Positions 38,351 to 46,167 of a DNA stretch of 64,000 nucleotides are shown here, piece by piece. The DNA is from Micromonospora rosaria. Lineage in GTDB: Bacteria > Actinomycetota > Actinomycetes > Mycobacteriales > Micromonosporaceae. How positions within the stretch are numbered: position 1 is the first letter of the stretch; each line of letters starts with the position of its first letter. The stretch covers positions 1-64,000 of the forward strand of contig NZ_LRQV01000018.1 of the NCBI RefSeq assembly GCF_001567585.1, read 5' to 3'. The notes under the pieces are model-generated. The model was not told the origin of the DNA and searched no databases. It saw only the letters and a list, made by a program, of their open reading frames with translations. The translations under genes and the position numbers were made by a program.

Positions 38351-39265
38351 TTACCAACCAACCGCCCCGCACGCCCCCGGTGACGCTCCGGGCTCGATCT
38401 GCAACGTGGCGTGCTCGATGTGGAAGTCCTCGCGCAGGGCCGTCCGGGCGGCGGCGAGGACCGTGCCGACCTCGGCGCCGGGGGTGGTGGTCAGGTGCGC
38501 CGAGGCGACCTCCATGCCCGAGGTGAGGGTCCACAGGTGCAGGTCGTGCACCTCGGCCACGCCGGGGACGGCGGAGAGTCGGTCGTGCACCTCGGTCACC
38601 TGGAGGTGCTCCGGGGCGGCCTGGACCAGGATCCGCAGCGCGGCGCGGGCCAGCCGCCAGGTCCGGGGGAGGATGAAGGCGCCGATGGCGACCGCCACCA
38701 GCGGGTCGGCCCACCACCAGCCGGTGACCATGATCACCAGCGCGGCGGCGATCACGCCGAGCGAGCCGAGCAGGTCGGCGAGGACCTCCAGGTACGCGCC
38801 GCGCAGGTTGATGCTCTCCTCGGCGCCCTTGCGCAGCAGCGCGAAGGCGACCACGTTGGCGAAGAGGCCGAGCAGCGCCACGACGAGCATCGGGCCGGTG
38901 AGCACCTCCGGTGGCTCGCCGAGCCGGCGGACCGCCTCGATCAGCACGTAGACCGCGACCCCGCTGAGCAGCAGCGCGTTGGCGAGGGCGGCGAGCACCT
39001 CCAGGCGGTAGAGGCCGAAGGTGCGCTGCGGGTCGGCGGTGGCCCGGCGGGTGGCGGTGATCGCGGCCAGCGCCAGCCCGATGCCGAGGACGTCGGTGAA
39101 CATGTGCCCGGCGTCGGAGAGCAGCGCCAGCGATCCGGTGCCGAAGGCGCCCACGGTCTGCACAACCGTGAAAGCGGCCAGGATGACCAGCGCGGCCCAG
39201 AGTCGCCCCCGGTGCCGGTGTGCGGCGTTCGCCACCGTGGCCTGGTGATCATGCCCTGCGCCCAC
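38351..39265 (-). CDS. Cation diffusion facilitator (CzcD-like) metal exporter
   Basis: This encodes 304 residues. GTG 39265 is placed 8 nt behind GGAGG; GTG 39271 is closer to the site than is usual. Six transmembrane helices (about 20-210) include LALLSDAGHMFTDVLG (helix 2) and EVLADLLGSLGV (helix 5), which carry the HxxxD and DxxxD-like metal site. The cytosolic C-terminal domain contains VHDLHLWTLTSG and HIEHATLQIE, with the regulatory His residues of the CDF family. It would export Zn2+, Cd2+ or Co2+ in exchange for protons. A His-poor N-terminus (GHDHQ) distinguishes it from longer ZnT types. A dyad at 39302-39325 may be its metal-regulator site. Confidence 0.93.
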   Translation of the reverse strand: MGAGHDHQATVANAAHRHRGRLWAALVILAAFTVVQTVGAFGTGSLALLSDAGHMFTDVLGIGLALAAITATRRATADPQRTFGLYRLEVLAALANALLLSGVAVYVLIEAVRRLGEPPEVLTGPMLVVALLGLFANVVAFALLRKGAEESINLRGAYLEVLADLLGSLGVIAAALVIMVTGWWWADPLVAVAIGAFILPRTWRLARAALRILVQAAPEHLQVTEVHDRLSAVPGVAEVHDLHLWTLTSGMEVASAHLTTTPGAEVGTVLAAARTALREDFHIEHATLQIEPGASPGACGAVGW

Positions 39266-39301
39266 GTCCACACCCTCCGCCTGTCGTCCGGACCCGGTCC
39301 A

Positions 39302-39325
39302 ACATATGCTCACATCGCTATGTGT
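39302..39325. promoter_or_regulatory. Candidate ArsR/SmtB-type operator upstream of the CDF gene
   Basis: ACATA-N12-TATGT (outer bases 39302-39323), with inner CACATCG and CTATGTGT similarity, is an AT-rich imperfect dyad 37 bp before the start. This spacing is typical for ArsR/SmtB metal sensors. No such regulator is encoded nearby. Confidence 0.45.
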
Positions 39326-39493
39326 GCAAGTAAACTGTCGGTATTCGGCCGGTGAGCGATGGGTGACAGGTCGGCCCGGGTGCGACACGGCGGATCAGAC
39401 CACCGGACCCGCCGGGCCGAGCCCGCCGGGACACGGCCGGTCAGCCCGCCGGTCACCCGGCGGGCCGGCGGGCTCGGACCGGCCGGTGGATGA

Positions 39494-39536
39494 GCCGTCG
39501 GCGGGCGGGTGGGTAGGTGGGCCGTCGGCGGGCGGG
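39494..39536. repeat. 16-bp direct repeat enclosing a G-quadruplex motif
   Basis: GCCGTCGGCGGGCGGG occurs at 39494-39509 and 39521-39536. Between and within them, four G3 tracts (39503-505, 507-509, 511-513, 519-521) meet the intramolecular G-quadruplex pattern with loops of 1, 1 and 5 nt. It lies about 50 bp past the helicase stop. The rest of 39266-39570 shows no gene. Confidence 0.6.
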
Positions 39537-39570
39537 CCGGCGGGTCGCGGGGCGGGCCGGGGCCGGTGGC

Positions 39571-41709
39571 TCAGCCGGTGATGTCGAGCGTGATCAGGCG
39601 CTGGGTGGCCCGGGAGAGCGCGACGTACAGGGTGCGGACGCCGGAGCCCGGATCGGCCCGGATCTCGCCCGGCGCGACCAGCACCACCCCGTCGTACTCC
39701 ATGCCCTTGGCCTGGAGGCTGGTCACCACCTGGAGCCGGGTCCCGCCCCGCTCGCCCAGCCAGCCGGCCACCTCGTCGCGGCGCGGCACCGGCGTGATCA
39801 CCCCGACCGTCCCCGGCACCTCGGCCAGCAGCGCCTCCGCCGCCGCGACGGTCGCCGCCGCCAGCTCCGCCGCCGGCACCACCTGGCGCACCGGCTCCAC
39901 CCCGGTGGAGCGCACGGCGGTGGGCAGGGGCAGGTCCGGGTCGACCCGGCGGATCTCCGCCGCCGCCACCGCGAAGATCTCCGCCGGGTTGCGGTAGTTG
40001 GTGGTCAACGTGAACCGGTGCTGCCTGCGCCGGCCCAACGCCTGGTCCCGGGCCCGGGACAGCTCCGCCTGGTCACCCGTCCAGGCCGTCTGGGCGGGGT
40101 CGCCGACCACCGTCCAGGACGCCAGCCGGCCCCGGCGGCCGATCATCCGCCACTGCATCGGCGAGACGTCCTGTGCCTCGTCGACCACCACGTGGGCGTA
40201 CTCCCGGTAGTCCTCCGGCCGTTGCCGGGCCGCCGCCCGGGCGGCGCGCTGCCGGTCGGCGTGGGTGCTCAGCTCGCGGACCCCACCGGCCAGCGTGTAC
40301 GGGTCCCGCGTGCGCCGGGCCGGCTGCACCGGCTTGCCCAGCAGCGCGTCCAGCTCGTCCAGCAGGGCGATGTCGGCGATGGTCAGGCCCTCGGTGTCCA
40401 GGGTGCGCCAGGCCGCGTCGAGCAGCCGGATCTCCGCGCGGGAGAAGATCCCACCCGCGTACCCGCGTAGCCGCTCCGGCCGGGCCAGCCAGCCGAGCAC
40501 GTGCCTCGGGTGCAGGCGGGGCCACCAGGCCTTGAGGAACTCCCGGAACTCCGGCCGCTCGGCGATCTCGTCCTCGAAGGCCCGCTGCTCCGGCAGTCGG
40601 CCGACGCGCAGCTTGCGGGCCTGCGCCCAGAGCGCGGCGAAGATCCCGTCGAACCCGGCCCGGCGCACCTCGTTGCGGCGGGCGCCCCGGGGCAGCGCCC
40701 GGTCCCGGATGGCGTCCAGCTCCGCCCGGGTCAACCGGAGCAGCTCGCCCCGGTAGAGCAGGCGCAGCTCGGTCGGGCCGTCCGGCACCGCGTCCCGGGC
40801 GGCCCGTTCCAGCACCCGGCGCATCCGCAGCGACCCCTTGACCGCCGCCACGTCCGGCGGGTCGGTCCGGGTCGAGGTCAGACCGGTGAAGAGCGTGCCC
40901 AGCGAGCGCAGGGTGGCGCTCTCCTCGCCCAGCGACGGCAGGACCGACGCGACGTACTCGACGAAGACCGAGGAGGGGCCGACCACCAGGATGCCGCCGC
41001 CGGCGTACCGGTTGCGGTCGGAGTAGAGCAGGTACGCGGCCCGGTGCAGGGCGACCGCCGTCTTGCCGGTGCCGGGGCCGCCGGACACGATGGTCACCCC
41101 GGAGCCGGGGGAGCGGATCGCCTCGTCCTGCTCGCGCTGGATGGTGGCGACGATGTCCCGCATCCCGCGCCCGGTCGCCTTCGACAGGCTGGCCAGCAGC
41201 GCGCCGTCGCCCACCACGGTCATCTCCGCCGGGGCGGCGGACGGGTCGAGCAGGTCGTCCTCGATCCGGGTGACCCGCTCGTCCGACGACTGGATCGTCC
41301 GCCGCCGGATCACGCCCAGCGGAGCCGCCGGGGTGGCCCGGTAGAACGGCTCGGCCGCCGGGGCCCGCCAGTCCACCACCAGCGTCTCGGCGTTCTCGTC
41401 GCGGACGCCGAGCCGCCCGACGTACAGCGTCTGGCCCTCGCGCAGGTCCAGCCGGCCGAAGACCAGCCCCTCGTGCTCGGCGTCGAGCAGGTGCCGGCGC
41501 TGCGCGGCGTGGAACACCATCGCGTCCCGTTCGACAAGCGCGCCGAAGGTGCCGACCCGGGCCAGCCGGTACCCGTCGCGCTCCGCGCGGGCCGCCGCCC
41601 GGCGCAGCTCGGCCAGCCGGGCGTACACCCGGTCAAGCTGCCGCTGCTCGACGGCGATCTCCCGGTCGAGGCTGGTGTGGTCGGTCAACGCAGCAAGCTC
41701 CCGTGGCAC
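39571..41709 (-). CDS. helD: HelD-family UvrD-like ATPase (RNA polymerase recycling)
   Basis: This encodes 712 residues from GTG 41709; TTG 41688 is an alternative with GGGAG upstream. An N-terminal coiled-coil arm (LDREIAVEQRQLDRVYARL) precedes a split superfamily-1 motor: Walker A SGGPGTGKTAVA (about 205-216), VVVDEAQDVSPMQW (motif II, about 510-523), VVGDPAQTAW (motif III) and LYVALSRATQRL (motif VI). Arm plus inserted domain plus SF1 motor is the plan of HelD, which releases RNA polymerase from DNA; some actinobacterial homologues (HelR) give rifamycin tolerance. A -10-like TAGTCT lies at 41766-41761. I find no rifamycin-associated element upstream. Confidence 0.92.
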   Translation of the reverse strand: MPRELAALTDHTSLDREIAVEQRQLDRVYARLAELRRAAARAERDGYRLARVGTFGALVERDAMVFHAAQRRHLLDAEHEGLVFGRLDLREGQTLYVGRLGVRDENAETLVVDWRAPAAEPFYRATPAAPLGVIRRRTIQSSDERVTRIEDDLLDPSAAPAEMTVVGDGALLASLSKATGRGMRDIVATIQREQDEAIRSPGSGVTIVSGGPGTGKTAVALHRAAYLLYSDRNRYAGGGILVVGPSSVFVEYVASVLPSLGEESATLRSLGTLFTGLTSTRTDPPDVAAVKGSLRMRRVLERAARDAVPDGPTELRLLYRGELLRLTRAELDAIRDRALPRGARRNEVRRAGFDGIFAALWAQARKLRVGRLPEQRAFEDEIAERPEFREFLKAWWPRLHPRHVLGWLARPERLRGYAGGIFSRAEIRLLDAAWRTLDTEGLTIADIALLDELDALLGKPVQPARRTRDPYTLAGGVRELSTHADRQRAARAAARQRPEDYREYAHVVVDEAQDVSPMQWRMIGRRGRLASWTVVGDPAQTAWTGDQAELSRARDQALGRRRQHRFTLTTNYRNPAEIFAVAAAEIRRVDPDLPLPTAVRSTGVEPVRQVVPAAELAAATVAAAEALLAEVPGTVGVITPVPRRDEVAGWLGERGGTRLQVVTSLQAKGMEYDGVVLVAPGEIRADPGSGVRTLYVALSRATQRLITLDITG

Positions 41710-42034
41710 GGCGGCCGGAGCCGCGGTGGGCGCGCCGGCGGTGTGCCGGGCGACCGGGTGAGACTACGGGCAGCGCCCCCGGCGCATGTCACGGCCTTGC
41801 CGGTCGGCGGCCCGGAACACCCGGGACATCGGTGGGTGGACGTCCTGCGGCCGAGCGGGACACCCGTCAGGAACACCTCCGCGGTGTGCCGCCCGCCGGG
41901 CCGGGGCCGTGCCCCCGTGGCCGGAAGCCGGGCGCGTCCCCGCCCCGGACGGGCACGACAGTACCGCCCGCCGGCGCGGCCGACGGGCGGTACTGGGGCG
42001 GTGCGGGTGAGGGCGGGGACGCCCCCGGGAGGGC
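41710..42034. other. Intergenic region between the helicase promoter and an upstream gene end
   Basis: 325 bp. It holds the putative helicase -10 (41761-41766, minus strand) and a terminator hairpin (41960-41994). No coding frame has an RBS or a recognisable product. Confidence 0.5.
41960..41994 (-). terminator. 11-bp-stem hairpin behind the 109-residue gene
   Basis: AGTACCGCCCG at 41960-41970 pairs with CGGGCGGTACT at 41984-41994, 40 bp past the minus-strand stop at 42035. Confidence 0.65.
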
Positions 42035-42364
42035 TCAGCCCTCGAAGACGCCGGCCTCGACGAGGCGCTTCTCGGTGTCGTCCCAGCCGTGGCCCGGGTG
42101 GGCGGCGGCGAGGGTGGCGATCTCGGCGCGGATCTTGGCGGCGTGGCCGGCGGTGGCCAGCGTGCGGATCTCCTCGACGAAGGCCTCGGAGTCGGTCCGC
42201 AGGTGCGCGGTCTTGCCGTTGGTCAGGTTCCGGACGTAGGCGTGCTTGCCGCCGTTGAGCGGGATGAGGTACTTGAACTCGCCCAGCACGCTGAGGGCGC
42301 CACCCTGGCCAGCCTGGCCGGCCCGGACGGACGCGCGCGCGGTCTTTGAGGTGTTGCTCGCCAC
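42035..42364 (-). CDS. Conserved small hypothetical protein
   Basis: This encodes 109 residues; GTG 42364 has AAGGAG 9 nt upstream. The N-terminus is basic and Ser/Ala-rich; the core FKYLIPLNGGKHAYVRNLTNG and AHLRTDSEAFVEEIRTLA suggests a small alpha/beta domain, ending GWDDTEKRLVEAGVFEG. No signal peptide, no membrane helix and no metal motif. I do not recognise the family. Divergent from the DUF3145 gene across 329 bp. Confidence 0.75.
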   Translation of the reverse strand: MASNTSKTARASVRAGQAGQGGALSVLGEFKYLIPLNGGKHAYVRNLTNGKTAHLRTDSEAFVEEIRTLATAGHAAKIRAEIATLAAAHPGHGWDDTEKRLVEAGVFEG

Positions 42365-42693
42365 GGAGGTGCTCCTTGTGAGACGTACGGGAGGACGGGA
42401 CGTCGTCCGGGGGCTACGGCGCGTGACGCCCGGGAGGAGCCCGGACCTCGACCCACCGAAGATGTGCGGCGGCATAAACCGCCGAGGAAACTCTACACGA
42501 CCGTGGACCCCGGACGGTCCCCACGGCCTGTCCCAAACGTGCGTAACCACCCCGTCGGGTGGGACTATTCCGGACCGCGAATTTTCCGATTCCCTGGCGC
42601 ACCATCCGTCACAGCAGTCATCATGTCTTCGCAGACCATTCGGTGGACGCGAGGTCGTAGGGGAAGACGCACCTCGCTCTCCGGGAGGTCACC
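42365..42693. other. Divergent promoter region, no gene seen
   Basis: 329 bp between the small hypothetical gene and the DUF3145 gene. AT-richer patches occur at about 42478-42495 and 42570-42592. No dyad longer than 6 bp and no aptamer-like motif were found. Confidence 0.45.
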
Positions 42694-43185
42694 GTGCCAA
42701 CGCGTGGCGTCGTATACGTCCACTCGACCCCGCTCGCCGTGTGCTCGCACGTCGAGTGGGCGATCGCGCGCGTCCTTGCCGCGCCGGTCAACCTGCAGTG
42801 GACAGCCCAGCCCGTCGACCCCGGCGCCCGGCGCGCCGAGTGCGGGTGGACCGGTCGCCCGGGGACGGGCGCCGAACTGGCTGCTGCCCTCCGGCAGTGG
42901 CCCATGATCCGTTTCGAGGTGACCGAGGAGCCGAGTCCGGGGGCCGACGGGGAGCGGTTCATGCACGTGCCCGGCCGGGGGCTGTTCCGGGCGACCGTCG
43001 GCGCCGCCGGGGACATCCAGCTCGGCGAGGACCGGCTGCGCAGCATCATGGCGACCGTCCGGGCCCCCGAGGGGCTGGCCCACGCCCTCGACAAGGCGCT
43101 CGGCACCGCCTGGGACGCCGAACTGGAGCCGTACCGGCACGCCGGGGACGGGGCCCCGGTGACCCTGCTCACCCGGGTCGGCTGA
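42694..43185 (+). CDS. DUF3145 family protein
   Basis: This encodes 163 residues; GTG 42694 follows GGGAGGTCACC. VVYVHSTPLAVCSHVEWAI at the N-terminus, FEVTEEPSPGADGERF and RSIMATVRAPEGL are the conserved blocks of DUF3145, a family I know only from actinobacteria. Predicted soluble and cytosolic. No catalytic residues are established for the family. It stands alone, with a weak CGCCCC/GGGGCG hairpin just after the stop. Confidence 0.88.
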   Translation: MPTRGVVYVHSTPLAVCSHVEWAIARVLAAPVNLQWTAQPVDPGARRAECGWTGRPGTGAELAAALRQWPMIRFEVTEEPSPGADGERFMHVPGRGLFRATVGAAGDIQLGEDRLRSIMATVRAPEGLAHALDKALGTAWDAELEPYRHAGDGAPVTLLTRVG

Positions 43186-43287
43186 GTCGCCCCGCCCGGT
43201 GGGGCGTTCCCCGTGCTCGCCGGGGTCGGCTCACCCGCGTCCCCGGTGCCGGGGGTGACTTGCCCCGATAAGGGATGAGCTGTTGGG

Positions 43288-45066
43288 ATGGGTGGCGTGT
43301 CGACCTCCCCGCGCCACGCCACCCCGCCGCCCGCCACCCGCCCCGCCCTGCCCCGCCGCCTCGGGGTCGCGTTCGTCGCCCTGACGCTGCTGCTCGCCAC
43401 GGGCTGCGCGGGGGAGCGGCACCGCCCTGCCGCCCCGTCACCGGAGCCGACCTCGTCGTCGGCGGCGGCGACCCCCACCCCGGACGCCGCCGCCGACCCG
43501 GCCGGCCGGGCCGCCGACCTGGTCGCCACGCTCGGTGACGAGGACCTGGTCGGGCAGGTGCTGATGGCGTACGCCTACGGCGACTCGGCGACCACGGTCT
43601 CCGCCGGCTCGGCGGCCGGCAACCGCGCGCTGGCCGGCGTCGACACCCCGGCCGAGATGATCGCCAAGTACCGGCTGGGCGGGCTGATCCTGGTCGGCTT
43701 CACCGCCGACGACCCCACCGCCGGCAACCAGGCCACCACCAACGTCGACAACCCGAAGCAGGTCCGCGAGCTGACCGACGGGCTGCGCGCGGCGGCGGGG
43801 AAGCTGCCGGCCGGCGCGGCGCCCTTCCTCATCGGCACCGACCAGGAGTACGGCGTGGTCACCCGGGTCACCCAGGGGGTGACCCTGCTGCCCAGCGCGC
43901 TGGCCGCCGGGGCCGCGAACGACCCGGCGCTGACCGAGGCCGCCTGGCGGGCCGCCGGCACCGAGCTGGCCGCGATGGGGATCAACCTGGACTTCGCCCC
44001 GGTCGCCGACGTGCTGGTCAGCCGCAGCACGGTGATCGGCTCGCGGTCCTTCGGGGCCGACCCGCAGCGGGCGGCGAAGCAGGTCGGCGCGGCCGTGCGG
44101 GGGTTGCAGTCGGCCGGGGTCGGGGCCACCGTCAAGCACTTCCCGGGCCACGGGCACAGCGCCGACGACTCGCACACGGAGCTGCCGGTGCTCGGGCAGA
44201 GCAAGGCGAAGCTGGCGAAGGAGGCCTGGCCGCCGTTCACCGCCGGCATCGACGCCGGTGCGCTCGCCGTGATGTCCGCCCACCTCGATGTCCGCTCGGT
44301 GGACCCGGGCACCGCCGCGACCTTCTCCCGCACGGTCCTCACCGACGTGCTCCGGGGCCAGCTCGGCTTCCAGGGCGTGGTGATCACCGACGGGATGAAC
44401 ATGGCGCCGGCCCAGAAGTGGTCGCCGGGGGAGGCGGCGGTCCGGGCGCTCACCGCCGGCAACGACCTCATCCTGATGCCGCCGAACGTCACCAAGGCGT
44501 ACGACGGGCTGCTGGCCGCGCTGCGCGACGGATCGCTGCCCCGGGACCGCCTGGTCGAGGCGGCCACCCGGGTGCTCACCATGAAGTTCCGGCTGGCCGA
44601 CCGCCCCACCCCGGCCCTCGACACGCTGAACGCCCCGGCGCACCGGCAGGCCGCCGAGAAGCTCGCCACCGCCGCGGTCACCGTGCTGCGCGGCCCGTGC
44701 GGCCCGGCACCCGTGCTCGGCCCGGTCACCGTCACCTCCTCCGGCGGCCGGGACGGCACCCGGCGGGTGCTCACCGAGGCGCTGACGGCGGCGGGGGTCG
44801 AGGTGGTGCCCCGGGGCGGCCGGGTGGTGCACCTGGTCGGGTACGGCGACGGGACCGCTGACCTGCGCTCCGGCGCGGCGGTCACGGTCGCCATGGACAC
44901 TCCGTACCTGCTGGCGCGGGCGACGTCCCCGGTGCTGTTGGCGACGTACTCGTCGAGCCGGGCGTCGATGACCGGGCTGGCCCGGGTGCTGGCCGGCAAG
45001 GCGGAGCCGACCGGACGGTCCCCGGTGAAGGTCGCCGGCCTGCCCGCCACCACCTGCGGCGACTGA
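43288..45066 (+). CDS. Lipoprotein GH3 beta-N-acetylhexosaminidase-like
   Basis: This encodes 592 residues. The N-terminus carries a lipoprotein signal with lipobox LLLATGC near residue 36, then a Ser/Ala/Pro linker. The GH3 barrel shows FLIGTDQEYGVVTR, INLDFAPVADV, ATVKHFPGHGHS (the NagZ-type KHFPGHG with catalytic His) and VVITDGMNM, whose Asp is the nucleophile. The DSHTELP loop holds the GH3-NagZ acid/base dyad. A C-terminal alpha/beta domain of about 130 residues follows. By family it removes terminal beta-GlcNAc from muropeptides or exogenous chitin fragments outside the cell. ATG 43288 chosen; GTG 43300 region is an alternative. Confidence 0.92.
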   Translation: MGGVSTSPRHATPPPATRPALPRRLGVAFVALTLLLATGCAGERHRPAAPSPEPTSSSAAATPTPDAAADPAGRAADLVATLGDEDLVGQVLMAYAYGDSATTVSAGSAAGNRALAGVDTPAEMIAKYRLGGLILVGFTADDPTAGNQATTNVDNPKQVRELTDGLRAAAGKLPAGAAPFLIGTDQEYGVVTRVTQGVTLLPSALAAGAANDPALTEAAWRAAGTELAAMGINLDFAPVADVLVSRSTVIGSRSFGADPQRAAKQVGAAVRGLQSAGVGATVKHFPGHGHSADDSHTELPVLGQSKAKLAKEAWPPFTAGIDAGALAVMSAHLDVRSVDPGTAATFSRTVLTDVLRGQLGFQGVVITDGMNMAPAQKWSPGEAAVRALTAGNDLILMPPNVTKAYDGLLAALRDGSLPRDRLVEAATRVLTMKFRLADRPTPALDTLNAPAHRQAAEKLATAAVTVLRGPCGPAPVLGPVTVTSSGGRDGTRRVLTEALTAAGVEVVPRGGRVVHLVGYGDGTADLRSGAAVTVAMDTPYLLARATSPVLLATYSSSRASMTGLARVLAGKAEPTGRSPVKVAGLPATTCGD

Positions 45067-45159
45067 CCGGCGCGGGGCCGGCGCGGGACCCGCCGCGACG
45101 CCGGGCCCGCTGGTAGCGTTCGGCTGTCCGCCAGCCAGCCGAACCGGGGGGCGAGCGCC

Positions 45160-46167
45160 GTGACCGGACCGGAGCCGACGCTCTCCGTGGTGATCCCGAT
45201 GTTCAACGAGGAGGGTGTGCTGCCGCTGCTCGCCCACCGGCTGCGGGCCACCCTGGACGGACTGGCCGAGCCGTACGAGGTGGTGGCGGTGGATGACGGC
45301 AGCACCGACGGCACTCCGGCCCGGCTGACCGGGCTGCGGGCGGACTGGCCCCAGGTACGGGTGTTGCGGCTGCGCCGCAACAGTGGACACCAGGCGGCCC
45401 TGCTCGCCGGGGTGTTCCGGGCCCGGGGGGCGTACGTGGTCAGCCTCGACGCCGACCTCCAGGACCCGCCCGAGGTGATCCCGGAGATGCTGCGCCGGGC
45501 CCGCGCCGAGCGGCTGGACGTGGTCTACGGCGTCCGCGCGGACCGCAGCCGGGACACCGTGTTCAAACGCTGGACCGCGACCGGCTACTACCGCCTGATG
45601 CGGCGGCTGGTCGGCAAGCAGGTGCCCGCCCAGGCCGGCGACTTCCGGCTGCTCAGCCGGGCCGTGGTGGCGGCGCTGCGGGACCTGCCCGAGCGGGCCC
45701 CGGTGCTCCGGCTGGTGGTGCCCTGGCTGGGCTTCCCCAGCGGAGAGGTCACCTACCAGCGGGCCGAACGCGCCGCCGGGCGGACCAAGTACCCGCTGTC
45801 CCGGATGGCCGGGCTGGCCGCCGAGAGCGTCACCAGCTTCTCCGCCGCGCCGCTGCGCGTCGCCACCTGGCTTGGGCTGGCCGGGGTGGCGGTCTGCGGG
45901 GTGCTGCTGGTGGTGGCGGTGGCCGCCTGGGCCGCCGGGGCCACGGTGACCGGCTGGCCCTCGCTCTACGTGGCGGTGCTCTTCCTCGGCGCGGTGCAAC
46001 TGCTCTGCCTGGGGCTGCTCGGGGAGTACGTGGCCCGGATCTACACCGCCGTGCAGGCCCGCCCCGCGTACCTGGTCGCCGGCGACACCGCCGACGAGCA
46101 GGCCGGCGACACCGTCGGTGACCGGGCCAGCGGCTCCCCGGTCGAGCTGGCCGACAGCCTGCGGTGA
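45160..46167 (+). CDS. GT2 glycosyltransferase, DPM1/GtrB-like, with two C-terminal TM helices
   Basis: This encodes 335 residues from GTG 45160. SVVIPMFNEEGVLP, VVAVDDGSTDGTP, SLDADLQDPPEVIPEM (the DxD region) and QAGDFRLLSR are the polyprenyl-phosphate glycosyltransferase signatures. Two hydrophobic helices (about 232-255 and 265-290) anchor it. By family it makes a polyprenyl-phosphate sugar from a nucleotide sugar on the cytosolic face. The next gene, a GT-C-like polytopic protein, starts inside its stop (GTGA), so the pair probably builds one exported sugar modification: donor by this enzyme, transfer by the partner. Confidence 0.92.
   Translation: MTGPEPTLSVVIPMFNEEGVLPLLAHRLRATLDGLAEPYEVVAVDDGSTDGTPARLTGLRADWPQVRVLRLRRNSGHQAALLAGVFRARGAYVVSLDADLQDPPEVIPEMLRRARAERLDVVYGVRADRSRDTVFKRWTATGYYRLMRRLVGKQVPAQAGDFRLLSRAVVAALRDLPERAPVLRLVVPWLGFPSGEVTYQRAERAAGRTKYPLSRMAGLAAESVTSFSAAPLRVATWLGLAGVAVCGVLLVVAVAAWAAGATVTGWPSLYVAVLFLGAVQLLCLGLLGEYVARIYTAVQARPAYLVAGDTADEQAGDTVGDRASGSPVELADSLR

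Noticed and set aside
41710-41800. Rifamycin-associated element expected before a HelR-type helD
   Set aside because: I searched for the GGGGCTTGC...GCAAGCCCC-type dyad and did not find it, so a specific rifamycin-resistance role is not claimed.
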